NCBI GenBank assembly: GCA_947561585.1
Contig: CANNZV010001031.1
Location: forward strand, 62,001-126,000
Direction: 5' to 3'
DNA from: Caprella mutica
Taxonomy: Eukaryota > Arthropoda > Malacostraca > Amphipoda > Caprellidae
Length of the DNA: 64,000 bases
Shown here: positions 1 through 12,387 of the stretch, one piece after another
How positions within the stretch are numbered: the first letter of the stretch is position 1
How the letters are laid out: each line of letters starts with the position of its first letter
The notes under the pieces: generated by a model
Database searches by the model: none
Told to the model about the DNA's origin: nothing
Seen by the model: the letters and a program-made list of their open reading frames with translations, nothing else
Position numbers and translations under genes: made by a program

Positions 1-2136
1 GTACAGTGTCTCTATCCCACTCTAATAGAGATAATAGATAAAGTACAGTGTCTCTGTCTCACTGTACTAGAGATAATAGATTAAGTACAGTGTCTCTGTC
101 TCACTGTAGTAGAGATAAAAGATTAAGTACAGTGTCTCTGTCTCACTGTAGTAGAGATAATAGATTAAGTACAGTGTCTCTGTCTCTCTGTACTAGCTAT
201 AATAGATAAAGTACAGTGTATCTGTCTCCCTGTACTAGAGATAATAGATAAAGTACATTGTCTCTTTCTCACTGTACTAGAGATAATAGATAAAGTACAT
301 TGTCTCTGTCTCACTGTGCTAGAGATAATAGATAAAGTACATTGTCTCTGTCTCACTGTACTAGAGATAATAGATAAAGTACATTGTCTCTGTCTCACTG
401 TACTAGAGATAATAGATTAAGTACAGTGTCTCTGTCTCACTGTACTAGAGATAATAGATTAAGTACAGTGTCTCTGTCTCACTGTAGTAGAGATAATAGA
501 TAAAGAACAGTGTCTCTGTCTCACTGTAGTAGAGATAATAGATAAAGTACACTGTCTCTGTCTCACTGTACTAGAGATATTAGATAAAGTACACTGTCTC
601 TGTCTCACTGTACTAGAGATATTAGATAATGTACAGTGTCTCTATCTCACTCTACTAGAGATAATAGATTAAGTACAGTGTCTCTGTCTCACTGTACTAG
701 AGATAATAGATAAAGTACAGTGTCTCTGTCTCACTGTACTAGAGATATAAGATAAAGTACAGTGTCTCTGTCTCACTGTAGTAGAGATAATAGATTAAGT
801 ACAGTGTCTCTGTCTCACTGTACTAGAGATAATAGATAAAGTAGAGTGTCTCTATCTCACTGTACTAGAGATAATAGATAAAGTACAGTGTCTCTGTCTC
901 ACTGTACTAGAGATATATGATAGAGTACAGTGTCTCTGTCTCACTGTAGTAGAGATAATAGATAAAGTACAGTGTCTCTGTCTCACTGTACTAGAGATAA
1001 TAGATAAAGTACAGTGTCTCTATCTCACTGTAGTAGAGATAATAGATAAAGTACAGTATCTCTGTCTCACTGTACTAGAGATATTAGATAAAGTACAGTG
1101 TCTCTATCTCACTCTACTAGAGATAATAGATAAAGTACAGTGTCTCTGTCTCACTGTACTAGAGATAATAGATTAAGTACAGTGTCTCTGTGTCACTGTA
1201 CTAGAGATAGTAGATTAAGTACAGTGTCTCTGTCTCACTGTACTAGAGATAATAGATAAAGTAGAGTGTCTCTATCTCACTGTAGTAGAGATAATAGATT
1301 AAGTACAGTGTCTCTGTCTCTCTGTACTAGCTATTATAGATAAAGTACAGTGTCTCTGTCTCCCTGTACAAAGATAATAGATAAAGTACATTGTCTCTGT
1401 CTCACTGTGCTAGAGATAATAGATAAAGTACAGTGTCTCTGTCTCACTGTACTAGAGATAATAGATAAAGTACATTGTCTCTGTCTCACTGTACTAGAGA
1501 TAATAGATAAAGTACATTGTCTCTGTCTCACTGTACTAGAGATAATAGATAAAGTACATTGTCTCTGTCTCACTGTACTAGAGATAATAGATATAGTACA
1601 GTGTCAGTGTCTCACTGTGCTAGAGATAATAGATAAAGTACATTGTCTCTGTCTCACTGTACTAGAGATAATAGATAAAGTACATTGTCTCTATCTCACT
1701 GTACTAGAGATAATAGATATAGTACATTGTCTCTGTCTCACTGTACTAGAGATAATAGATAAAGTACATTGTCTCTGTCTCACTGTACTAGAGATAATAA
1801 ATAAAGTACATTGTCTCTGTCTCACTGTACTAGAGATAATAGATTAAGTACAGTGTCTCTGTCTCACTGTACTAGAGATAATAGATAAAGTACATTGTCT
1901 CTGTCTCACTTTACTAGAGATAATAGATAAAGTACATTGTCTCTGTCTCACTGTACTAGAGATAATAGATATATTACAGTGTCTCTGTCTCACTGTGCTT
2001 GAGATAATAAATATAGTACAGTGTCTGTGTCTCACTGTACTAGAGATAATAAATATAGTACAGTGTCTCTGTCTCACTGTGCTAGAGATTATAAATATAG
2101 TACAGTGTCTCTGTCTCACTGTGCTAGAGATAATAG
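1..2136. repeat. 42 bp satellite array, about 51 units, each with an internal palindrome
   Basis: Direct tandem repeat of a 42 bp unit that continues off the left edge. Each unit contains GTACAGTG, a 9 base spacer and CACTGTAC, a perfect 8 bp inverted repeat, followed by an AT-rich segment (AGATAATAGATAAA). Variants include GTACATTG for GTACAGTG and GCTAG for ACTAG; the GTACATTG variant is commonest at roughly 1380-1960. Because 42 is divisible by 3, open frames run through it on both strands; these are not genes. Confidence 0.97.
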
Positions 2137-2240
2137 ATATAGTAGGTACAGTTACATTTACCAGATGTGCTTTTAATTCCGGATGGATATTTCGGTAGAT
2201 TTTTATTAAAATGTAGCATTGAATATGAATATAAAATATA

Positions 2241-2424
2241 ATACAGTGTGTCTGCAAAAAATGTATCCACTGCCATTGATTATATCTTATAAGTACTATT
2301 TATAATTCATTAATATTAATCTACGTATCTATGGTACCAACATATTATGCATATTATCGTGAAATGATGAATAATGCAGATTCAAGGCAGTGGATACATT
2401 TCTTGCGGACACACTACACTGTAT
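2241..2424. mobile_element. Tc1/mariner-like MITE
   Basis: About 180 bp element with terminal inverted repeats of about 31 bp. The left end reads TACAGTGTGTCTGCAAAAAA and continues into TGTATCCACTGCC; the right end is the reverse complement with small changes. TA flanks both ends, as expected for Tc1/mariner target-site duplication. The interior is AT-rich with no coding content. Confidence 0.75.
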
Positions 2425-3244
2425 AATCGGTATTCATGATACCTGCAGGTATAATACATACCAAATAAATATTAACTTAAATAAATTAAATTTCATATTT
2501 ATTTCTTGTTCACTATACAATGAATATATTTTATTGCTCATATTTTATTTTTTTATTTGGTTTAATTTTTATCAGATTTAGTTATTGAATTAGTTTCGAT
2601 TTTTGAATAAAATTTAATTTTCAAATTCGATAAAAATTTGAATTTGAGTTAACTTATGAATTAGTTTGAAATGTAAATTAAATTGGATTATTTTTAGGCT
2701 TGTTTATAAATTAATTTGTGAACTGAAAATTAGATCATTGTAATTACTAAAATTATTTATTTTATATGATTTAAATATGATTAACTAAAGTAGATATTTT
2801 CATTATAAGGAATATCATTGGATATAAAAGCTCACATAAATTCATTATACCTATCCATTAATATAATATTAGTTTATACCAATATTATATTTTCCTTGTT
2901 TGGGAGGGTATAACAATAACGGGTAACACAATTATGAGAAACTAATATGAAAAGAACTAATTAGTAATAGTATAATTAAAAACATTGTAATACGAATTAA
3001 TTTACTTCAAAAACAACTAATTACAGGAAACTTTATTGGAATAATCCTAAGAGGCGTGTAACAGACAGTTGTGTTTGCAGTAAAATCACCTCCCGTATTC
3101 CCCTGTTGTCTGACTGCATAGCGACCGTTTTGCCTCTTCCGTCTGTTAGTGAGTACAAGTGTTTGTACAGCCACTTCATTGGCTGGGAATTGGTGATTCC
3201 TAGTTGGAATATTATATGAGGGTAATTTTAGTGTATATTTATAT
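2425..3244. other. AT-rich spacer, no gene seen
   Basis: No supported ORF or repeat array. A less AT-rich patch at about 3040-3200 has no recognisable motif. Confidence 0.6.
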
Positions 3245-3430
3245 AGGGTGAGTTACGAATTATCGGTTAGTTTCACATCTTCGGTCATATAAGAAAAAGA
3301 TATAAAAATTATTATTTTATTTTAATTTTAATTTTTATTCATTGGTACCAACTAATTTATTTTAGTTTTTATATTGTTTTTATATATGACTTAAGATGTG
3401 AAACCGACCAATAATTCGTAACTAACCCTA
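3245..3430. mobile_element. Foldback MITE, family A, copy 1
   Basis: Roughly 185 bp imperfect palindrome. The left arm begins AGGGTGAGTTACGAATTATC and continues through a segment containing TTTCACATCTTCGGTCATAT; the right arm is its approximate reverse complement. A second copy lies at 45740-45905. Non-coding. Confidence 0.75.
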
Positions 3431-4454
3431 AAGTAAGTCTGTCACTGCCTTATAATATATAATAATTTTTTTTTAAATCGAAGAATACTGCAATTTTTAA
3501 TGAATTAATAAATAGTCAAATGATTTAGCTTAAATAATTTAAAAGTTTCTTGAAATTCATCTGTAAATGGTTATTAATATTAATTTTTAATTACAGAAAA
3601 TTAGAAAATACACTTGTGTTGATTTTGAATGAAGCGAAACACTAGATTTTTTAAAAATGCTCATCTTTTAGAATGGTAAAATATTATGAAAATAATCATA
3701 ATAAGATGTAATTAAATAAACAATAATAATAGTACACATAATATCAGTTATCATAACGTACGTACTCCCTACCGCTAATAGTTGACACTATCGCCACCAC
3801 AGTTCGCGCCATTGTCTTACAAATCAATCGCAGACGCACAACTAAAACAAAACTAACTTGCTATCGGAGAAATGGTGGGTGGGGGGGGGGGAAGTCGTTA
3901 TAATGGGTGAACTTTGCGTTTTTGGTTAGCTAATAATAATGGGTAATTAATGGTGAGACTTCCAAGGAAAAACTCGTATATGGTGTTTCTTATCGTAGAA
4001 AAATGATGTAAATTATTTGTATTTAATAAAGCAAATGAATATTTTTGAGTGATATATTAAATTAATATTTAGCGAAGAACCAAAGTAAACTGAAATGAAA
4101 TTATCTGCATTTCATGCCAATTCCTTTTATAATAATGTCAATCTTGCAATTTCACTGTTTATTATTTTTAAATCATAGGATATATGAGGTATTTAAATTT
4201 AGCTAATATCGTATAACTTATTCCTCTATTAACAGTCAAATGGATTAATTTCAAACTGTTGATTTGGTTATTAATTGATACCTTGTGAAGTGTTTGTTTG
4301 GAATTAACATAATAATTAACACATGTCAAAATAACCATGAATAAACATGTCAAATAGTCAACAACACTGACTGTTAATTGAATGATTATACACTGTGGGA
4401 AATCATATCGCATGAAAATTATTCATTTATTATAATATCATTATTGAGTAAAAA
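3431..4454. other. AT-rich spacer, no gene seen
   Basis: Holds a G-rich run near 3883-3891. I find no coding region, and the short minus-strand frame at 4168-4413 has no recognisable features. Confidence 0.55.
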
Positions 4455-5106
4455 GTCTCCACAGTCTAAATGTCTCCACAAACTAAATGTCTCCACAGTC
4501 TAAATGTCTCCACAGTCTAAATGTCTCCACAGTCTAAATGTCTCCACAGTCTAAATGTCACCACAGTCTACATGTCTCCACAGTCTAAATGTCTCCACAG
4601 TCTAAATGTCTCCACAGTCTAAATGTCTCCACAGTCTAAATGTCTCCACAGTCTAAATGTCTCCACAGTCTAAATGTCTCCACAGTCTAAATGTCTCCAC
4701 AGTCTAAATGTCTCCACAGTCTAAATGTCTCCACAGTCTAAATGTCTCCACAGTCTAAATGTCTCCACAGTCTAAATGTCTCCACAGTCTAAATGTCTCC
4801 ACAGTCTAAATGTCTCCACAGTCTAAATGTCTCCACAGTCTAAATGTCTCCACAGTCTAAATGTCTCCACAGTCTAAATGTCTCCACAGTCTAAATGTCT
4901 CCACAGTCTAAATGTCTCCACAGTCTAAATGTCTCCACAGTCTAAATGTCTCCACAGTCTAAATGCCACCACAGTCTACATGTCTCCACAGTCTAAATGT
5001 CTCCACAGTCTAAATGTCTCCACAGTCTAAATGTCTCCACATTCTAAATGTCTCCACAGTCTAAATGTCTCCACAGTCTAAATGTCTCCACAGTCTAAAT
5101 GTCTCA
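4455..5106. repeat. 17 bp minisatellite, about 38 units
   Basis: Highly uniform tandem array of a 17 bp unit, TCTCCACAGTCTAAATG. A few substitutions only (for example at 4556-4575 and 4965-4985), so the array is young or homogenised. The unit contains the hexamer CACAGT seen in several other arrays of this window. Confidence 0.97.
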
Positions 5107-5544
5107 CTTTATATGGATTACCAAGCAATTCATTCTAACATGTACTATCAGTGAAAATAATATCAATATGTTCACTATTTATGTGGTACTAGTTCTATAA
5201 TCAAGTTGAACACTATACTCTATAGTTACAATTATTATTTATTTCACAATTAAATTATATATTGGTACAGTAACTTCTGTATCAGATGGTAGTCAGTTAC
5301 AATGATACTAATACGAAGGGTGGGTTGTAGACCGCATAACAAATATAATACCAGAAAAAGGGTGATTTTATAACAATAATTCCGTGAAACTAGTGAAATA
5401 ACAGATATAACATTTCATATCAAGTTAATACAATAAATAAATCTAAGTCCACAATGTTATAATATCTACATTGAAAAATGGAATAAAAGGTTGATGTTTG
5501 GTTCATGTGGACGGGGATAAGCCAAACGTTTGCGAAATATTTCA

Positions 5545-6480
5545 GACTGAAGAGAAGGAGAGTAACCTTATAAAGACTGAAGAGAAGGAGAGTAACCTTA
5601 TAAAGACTGAAGAAAAGGAGAGTAACCTTATAAAGACTGAAGAGAAGGAGAGTAACCTTATAAAGACTGAAGTAAAGGAGAGTAACCTCATAAAGACTGA
5701 AGTAAAGGAGAGTAACCTTATAAAGACTGAAGAAAAGGAGAGTAACCTTATAAAGACTGAAGAAAAGGAGAGTAACCTTATAAAGACTGAAGTAAAGGAG
5801 AGTAACCTCATAAAGACTGAAGTAAAGGAGAGTAACCTTATAAAGACTGAAGAAAAGGAGAGTAACCTTATAAAGACTGAAGAAAAGGAGAGTAACCTTA
5901 TAAAGACTGTAGAGAAGGAGAGTAACCTTATAAAGACTGTAGAGAAGGAGAGTAACCTTATAAAGACTGAAGTAAAGGAGAGTAACCTTATAAAGACTGA
6001 AGAGAAGGAGAGTAACCTTATAAAGACTGAAGAGAAGGAGAGTAACCTCATAAAGACTGAAGTAAAGGAGAGTAACCTTATAAAGACTGAAGTAAAGGAG
6101 AGTAACCTCATAAAGACTGAAGTAAAGGAGAGTAACCTTATAAAGACTGAAGAGAAGGAGAGTAACCTTATAAAGACTGAAGAGAAGGAGAGTAACCTCA
6201 TAAAGACTGAAGTAAAGGAGAGTAACCTTATAAAGACTGAAGTAAAGGAGAGTAACCTCATAAAGACTGAAGTAAAGGAGAGTAACCTCATAAAGACTGA
6301 AGAGAAGGAGAGTAACCTTATAAAGACTGAAGAGAAGGAGAGTAACCTCATAAAGACTGAAGTAAAGGAGAGTAACCTTATAAAGACTGAAGAAAAGGAG
6401 AGTAACCTTATAAAGACTGTAGAGAAGGAGAGTAACCTCATAAAGACTGGAGTAAAGGAGAGTAACCTTATAAAGACTGT
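5545..6480. repeat. 30 bp minisatellite, about 31 units
   Basis: Tandem 30 bp unit containing AAGGAGAGTAACCTTATAAA. One plus-strand frame (5498-6490) reads a decapeptide repeat KTEEKESNLI. I do not call this a gene. The frame opens at a TTG with no in-frame ATG before the repeats, the opposite strand is equally open, and units differ by amino-acid-changing substitutions (Glu to Val, Glu to Gly) about as readily as silent ones. Runs of units recur in the same order, indicating multi-unit duplication. Confidence 0.93.
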
Positions 6481-6699
6481 TGTATTGTAGCAGCTAGTAA
6501 ATTATATATTTTTTATTTATTATATATCTACAAGCGTTACAGTAAGTGAATATTCTTTCTTTAAATGTCTAATTATTTTACAGTGAAAATATCATTACAC
6601 AAACACTCTTCTGTGACTGTAAACATAACATTATAAGATTGATAATTAGATTAATGTTATGATCGATTAACATTTTATTTGTTCTCTGATAATTCATCA

Positions 6700-8244
6700 A
6701 CAATTTAAACTTCTCCATCAAATTTATCTTCTTACCATCAACTTTATCTTCTTACCATCAACTCTACCTTCTCTCCATCAACTCTACCTTTTCTCCATCA
6801 AATCTACCTTCTTACCATCAACTCTACCTTCTCTACATCAACTCTACCTTCTCTCCATCAACTCTACTTTCTTACCATCAACTCTACTTTCTTACCATCA
6901 ACTCTACCTTCTCTCCATCAACTCTTCTTTCTTACCATCAACTCTACCTTCTCTCCATCAACTCTACTTTCTTACCATCAACTCTACCTTCTCTCCATCA
7001 ACTCTACCTTCTCTCCATCAACTCTATCTTCTTACCATCAACTCTACCTTCTTACCATCAACTCTATCTTCTCTCCATCAACTCTACCTTCTTACCATCA
7101 ACTCTACCTTCTTACCATCAACTCTATCTTCTCTCCATCAACTCTACCTTCTCTCCATCAACTCTACTTTCTTACCATCAACTCTACCTTCTCTCCATCA
7201 ACTCTACCTTCTCTCCATCAACTCTACCTTCTCTCCATCAACTCTACTTTCTTACCATCAACTCTACCTTCTCTCCATCAACTCTACTTTCTAACCATAA
7301 ACTCTACCTTCTCTCCATCAACTCTACCTTCTTACCATCAACTCTACCTTCTTACCATCAACTCTATCTTCTCTCCATCAACTCTACCTTCTTACCATCA
7401 ACTCTACCTTCTTACCATCAACTCTATCTTCTCTCCATCAACTCTACCTTCTCTCCATCAACTCTACTTTTGTACCATCAACTCTTCCTTCTTACCATCA
7501 ACTCTATCTTCTCTCCATCAACTCTACCTTTTTACCATTAACTCTTCCTTCTTACCATCAACTCTATCTTCTCTCCGTCAACTCTACCTTCTTACCATCA
7601 ACTCTATCTTCTCTCCATCAACTCTACCTTCTCTTCATCAACTCTACCTTTTTACCATCAACTCTTCCTTCTTACCATCAACTCTATCTTCTCTCCATCA
7701 ACTCTTCCTTCTTACCATCAACTCTTCCTTCTTACCATCAACTCTATATTCTCTCCATCAACTCTTCCTTCTTACCATCAACTCTTCCTTCTTACCATCA
7801 ACTCTATCTTCTCTCCATCAACTCTTCCTTCTTACCATCAACTCTTCCTTCTTACCATCAACTCTATCTTCTCTCCATCAACTCTACCTTCTCTCCATCA
7901 ACTCTACCTTCTCTCCATCAACTCTTCCTTCTTACCATCAACTCTATCTTCTCTCCATCAACTCTACCTTCTTACCATCAACTCTACCTTCTTACCATCA
8001 ACTCTATCTTCTCTCCATCAACTCTACCTTCTTACCATCAACTCTATCTTCTCTCCATCAACTCTTCCTTCTTACCATCAACTCTATCTTCTCTCCATCA
8101 ACTCTACCTTTTTACCATTAACTCTTCCTTCTTACCATCAACTCTATCTTCTCTCCATCAACTCTTCCTTCTTACCATCAACTCTACTTTCTTACCATCA
8201 ACTCTATCTTCTCTCCATCAACTCTTCCTTCTTACCATCAAATC
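6700..8244. repeat. 20 bp pyrimidine-rich minisatellite, about 77 units
   Basis: Tandem 20 bp unit of the form ACTCTACCTTCTCTCCATCA. The plus strand is almost purely C/T/A. Two main unit classes (CTCTCCATCA and CTTACCATCA endings) are interspersed in recurring blocks. Confidence 0.97.
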
Positions 8245-8292
8245 TCACCCCCTCTCCCACCCCCTCTTTAACCCCCCCCCCCCCCCCCCCCC
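8245..8292. repeat. C-rich tract with a 21 base poly-C run
   Basis: Directly follows the 20 bp array; the uninterrupted C run is at 8272-8292. It probably formed from the array's pyrimidine-rich edge, and its length is prone to sequencing error. Confidence 0.85.
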
Positions 8293-9212
8293 ATCAATCT
8301 GAGTCTCAACTGATGATGTTTTTTAGGGCTTTTAGTCCTAACTCATCTCATGTCCTGTAATTTGTCAGAAGTAGCCCTACATGAGGATGCATCTGTACTT
8401 CATCCCTCTATTTGCATCCAGTCACAATGCACCTCTGATGGTATCCCATTTGTCAGTGGATGCTTTCTGAAGTAAAAACAGCTCTATCACTCTGATGGAA
8501 AGTTAAGGGTGGTTACTTTATAATTAGGGAATTATTTAATTGATTTAGTGAATGGAAAGATATACATTGGTTAGATGCTAATAATCAAAAATAATTTGAT
8601 ATATATTTTTCTTTTATAAAATATTTTAGATTTAGACATATACTGTAAATATTAGCTTTGGTCATTTTATACAAGGTATAGAATTGTTACGCTATTATAG
8701 GAAAAATTACGTTAATAATGTCTTATTGGTAACTCGATAACTATCCAAATCCTAAAATAAGGCAAAAATTCATACTGGTATGTATATTTATTTTTGTTTA
8801 TGTGATAATTATAACAATAGTAGTACTAATTTCATTGAAGAATGAAATCAGGTACATTATAAAGCTTAAGATTAAAAAACAACGATAATCGACAATTTCA
8901 ATCCCATACGAAGATAAAAATTACGAGCAAAATGAAAATTAAGCTTCCATACAGTTTCAAGTCTTTAACAATACACAAATTCATAAAAATATGAGAATAA
9001 TTGTGACTCGATCGTTTACTTTGTAACGGCTTACAATCTCAGTATTTCCCCTTGATTGTTTTGTAAAGTTAATAAATTTCTTGGAGTAGCCTTTTTAGTT
9101 ACGTGACCGGCATGAAGTGTGGGGGCCATTGTTGTTGCACCAATCGAATTACTTCCATTCCGGAGATTTATTGGAAATGCTGATAAAGCTGGAACATACT
9201 TAACACGCTAAA
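8293..9212. other. Spacer without gene
   Basis: No coding region, array or inverted repeat that I can support. Confidence 0.5.
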
Positions 9213-9242
9213 CCAGGTACAGTATAGGAGTCCTCTATTGTG
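9213..9242. mobile_element. Transposon terminus (Tigger/pogo-like) fragment
   Basis: GGTACAGTATAGGAGTCCTC followed by TATTGTGAA closely matches the edge of the 15 bp satellite read on the minus strand from 14870 (GGTACAGTAGACTCCTCTAT, then AGTGAA). A CAGT start and an ACTCC-type body resemble pogo/Tigger ends; that family assignment is inference. Confidence 0.4.
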
Positions 9243-9245
9243 AAT

Positions 9246-9375
9246 ATAGAATCCTGACTCGTATAGTGAACAAATTTTCTTTAATCTGCCATGAAAAAAA
9301 CAGTTATAGAAAAATATTAGACATTCATGACAGACTAAACAATATTTGTCCACTAAAAGGTATACGGGAAGACTA
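9246..9375. mobile_element. MITE family C, copy 1
   Basis: Short foldback element. The left side has CGTATAGTGAACAAATTTTC; the right arm is the degraded reverse complement. A relative with better arms is at 63858-63995. Confidence 0.5.
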
Positions 9376-9675
9376 CAATCACTATATATAGTATGGGCCA
9401 CAAAATTGTTTCCGCTTTTTCAAATACTTGTAAATCGTTAGCCAATGGACCAAAAAACTGCATCTTGTTCTTTTTTCTCTGCCTCTTATTGTACTATTAA
9501 CAGGTAAAAACAATTTCGAACTGATGGACATAGTTTAAGAACAGGTAAACAAAGAGTGAGGGTGATTATTTTTGTCATTGCGCGACGGTTATTATTAGGG
9601 CTAACTCTGTGATTTTACTCACTAAAAGGCAGTGAATAAAAAAGAAAAAAACTTATAATGGTAGACATTTTAATG

Positions 9676-9765
9676 CAGGGTGTTCACACTTGCGTTTTTT
9701 TTTATCGTTGAAATATAAATTAAATTTGATTTTCCATCATCGATAAAAAAAAATGCAAGTGTAAA
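9676..9765. mobile_element. Small foldback near the inner edge of the left arm
   Basis: Inverted repeat of about 28 bp arms: GTTCACACTTGCGTTTTTTT on one side and its complement ending AATGCAAGTGTAAAC on the other, with an AT-rich loop. The arm style resembles the MITE at 26606-26770. Confidence 0.5.
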
Positions 9766-9828
9766 CCCATTTTAAGAAGAGCTTTTCTTCCGCGCTTTTA
9801 AGAAATGAAAGTGTGAAACAGGCCTTAA

Positions 9829-10693
9829 GGGCACCGTTCCCAGATTTTGGAAAGTTTTTTATTATTGAAGCTACGGTTGTGAAACTTTGTACACATATAT
9901 AAAATGAATTCCAAGATGTTTTTGTGTCATGACATTTTTTCGATTCGACCCATAGAAAACGAGTTATTCGAATTTCGAACAAATTTCGAACAGTGTGTAA
10001 ATTAATGAATGGATACTACAATTTTGTAGCTATGACATTATGATTTTTTGCCTTCGATTCTCCACAAGATTTTCTACAAACTGTGGAAGCGTTTTTTTGA
10101 TTTTTCGAATTGGTTTTCGAATTATTGAATTTTTTAGTGAAACAAAAAAAAAAATTTAAAATAAAAATTTCAAAATCCAATATTTTGAAAAATAATTCAA
10201 AAATTAAATAAAACTCTTCGAGAGTTTGTAGAGAATTCCGGGGAGCATCGAGTGCAAGAAAACGCAATGCCGTAGCTTTAAAATTGTAAACGCCTTAGGC
10301 TTTTGAATTACAAGATTTTTAGATCTCTGGACTATAGAAAATCCCATTCAAAATTTGATAATCTGACACGCTGCATACGACTCCTGTGAAGGTTTGCGGG
10401 TAACTGAGGGGCATACCTTAGTGTGCATCTGATTAGTGGCACGTTAGATACCAAATAAAGCGAGATAATTAATTATTACGAATTATAATTGACTGGGAGT
10501 TGGTTTTTAGAGTACATATTTTTTAGAATACCCTACCCCCCGGTCCCCTTTTCCCTTTCTCCCTCTCCCCAGGGGGTTAGAGTCACATGAGAGCTCTGAT
10601 ATTTTGCACACACTATTAGAAGATTAAAAAGCAACTATTTACACAATAAAAAAAATTTCTTTAATTTTGCCATTTTTCCCGGGAACGGTCCCC
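9829..10693. mobile_element. Element with TTAA flanks nested in the Tc1-like element
   Basis: TTAA at 9825-9828 and 10694-10697 bracket a segment whose ends are inverted repeats: GGGCACCGTTCCCAGATTTT on the left and, on the minus strand, GGGGACCGTTCCCGGGAAAA from the right. TTAA duplication is typical of piggyBac-type insertion. The interior has no transposase that I can recognise. Confidence 0.55.
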
Positions 10694-11093
10694 TTAACCA
10701 GGCAGTGAACAAGCGAAGAACGAATATTCAGAGTGAAAACTTCAATGAGATCAAAATGTAACTGAGGTTGTTCAATTTCCAAATAGTTTCCAAGGAAGAA
10801 GTGTACACTCTGTATTAAAATGTCTACCATTATAATTTATCCCCTTTTATTCTCTGCCTTTTAGTAAGTAAAATCACAGAATAAAAAATCTAAGAATAAA
10901 CTTCGCGCAATGACAAAAATAATCACCCTCACTCTTTGCTTACCTGTTATTAAACTATGTCCATCAGTTCAAAATTGTTTTTACCTGTTAATAGTACAAC
11001 AAGAGACGGAGAAAAAGAGACCAAGATACCGTTTTTACAATTATCATTTGAAATAGCGGAAGCATTTTTGTGGCCCATACTGTATAAGAGTCC

Positions 11094-11188
11094 AGTATAG
11101 AGGAGTTCACTATAGAGGAGTCATCTAAAGAGGATTTCACTATAGAGGAGTCCTCTATAGAGGAGTTCACTATAGAGGAGTCCTATTG
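11094..11188. repeat. Short 15 bp array related to the large 15 bp satellite
   Basis: About six units of the ACTATAGAGGAGTTC type with more divergence than the large array at 12388-14862. It starts right beside the outer end of the Tc1-like element. Confidence 0.85.
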
Positions 11189-12387
11189 AAAAAAATAAAC
11201 ACTGGTTTAATTACAATTAGTTCACTAATTACAATTTACTAAATTAATTTGAAAGAGTTGCTGGACGACCAAATTCATACGGCATAGCCTGATTCGGTCC
11301 TCCAGCAAAATTCTAATGTCTTCCATCCAAGATTTTAATCATCAGATCAAATTAGCCTGCACTACCAACAGCATTGAACTCTTGGCTCATGGGTGAACTC
11401 TCTCATCATCGTTCACTACCAGGTCACAGATAATCCTTATTCTTAAATCACTAGCTAGTAGCTACTATGAATGGAATTGCCTGATTGACAAAATTGGGAG
11501 CCGTCTCATTGAGTACAATTGTGTATTATTGTTCACTTCCACAATCTCGATCACTACGAAGTTAGTCAATTTATACAAACGCTTCACTGTGTATCACCAT
11601 GTGGAAGTCTATTCTTAATCCAACTACAATTATAATGGAGTAAAATATACCTCGGGGGTGGAGAAAGACGTGGAAGGACTGGAGGTCCAGGATGGAGGCC
11701 ATGCCAACGAGGAAAGACTGTTATAAGGTAAGCCGTATGGACGATCGGTTTGTCTAGCAACCCTTTTATAAGCATTAGGATTTGAAGACTTAAAAATTAA
11801 AAACTAATTAACTTATCTACACTATATATTCAGGTTTACTGAATTTAAATGATTGAAATAAATTAAACTAAAATTAGATATAAAATATACTTAAATAAAT
11901 TAGAATGATTTGAAGAATTACTACTTTTATTTTGGTTGATTCGAGGATAGTAATTGCAGGTGGAACTAATCTTGAAGACCGATTAAGTTATTTTTTTCTA
12001 CTGATTAATTGGGTGGAACATCGAACCAGTGATTTGTTCCGAAATCTGACTAAATTTACCCAATCTCTTTATAGATCAGATGGAGCAGTGAAGAGTGGGG
12101 GTTTGGAGATGGAGTGTCCGTTTTTCCCATCACCAGAGGAGAGGATTCGGCGGCGGCACATTCTTGAGAAAACTTTATTATAAAGTCTCTTGTACTTAGA
12201 ATGTTGAACCCTGTCGATCACTTGAATCTTTTTTCCTGTTAAAGACCTCTAGCCTCTTACCTGATCTAGATTATAAAATGTACCTAAACTGAATTTTGCT
12301 GTTACAATAAATTGAGAAACTAACTTGTCTTAAATTTATATAGCATCAATTTTTTTTAGTCCTGAAATTTAATTTTCTTCGCTGTCC
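11189..12387. other. Spacer with unassigned small frames
   Basis: No gene is supported. The frame at 11932-12183 begins at TTG and resembles nothing I know. At about 11650-11732 a Gly/Arg-rich plus-strand frame ends at a good donor-like site (ATAAG then GTAAGC at about 11731), so an isolated exon cannot be excluded. Confidence 0.4.

Larger units (their letters stand above)
9384..11084. mobile_element. Tc1-like element with about 300 bp inverted repeats
   Basis: The left arm (about 9384-9690) and the right arm (about 10800-11084) are reverse complements over nearly 300 bp with scattered differences. Ends read TACAGTATGGGCCACAAAAA (right, minus strand) and TATAGTATGGGCCACAAAAT (left), with TA flanks. 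The ends and arms suggest a non-autonomous Tc1/mariner-type element. No transposase frame is left. A second element sits inside it (9829-10693). Confidence 0.75.

Noticed and set aside
1..2136. CRISPR array
   Set aside because: Whole 42 bp units repeat, including the would-be spacers, no cas genes, and the genome is eukaryotic.
5498..6490. 330-codon frame with KTEEKESNLI repeats as a gene
   Set aside because: Opens at TTG without an ATG, the antisense strand is equally open, unit variation is not biased to silent sites, and the 30 bp period explains the frame.
11932..12183. 83-codon frame as a gene
   Set aside because: TTG start, no family resemblance, no splice or poly(A) support.
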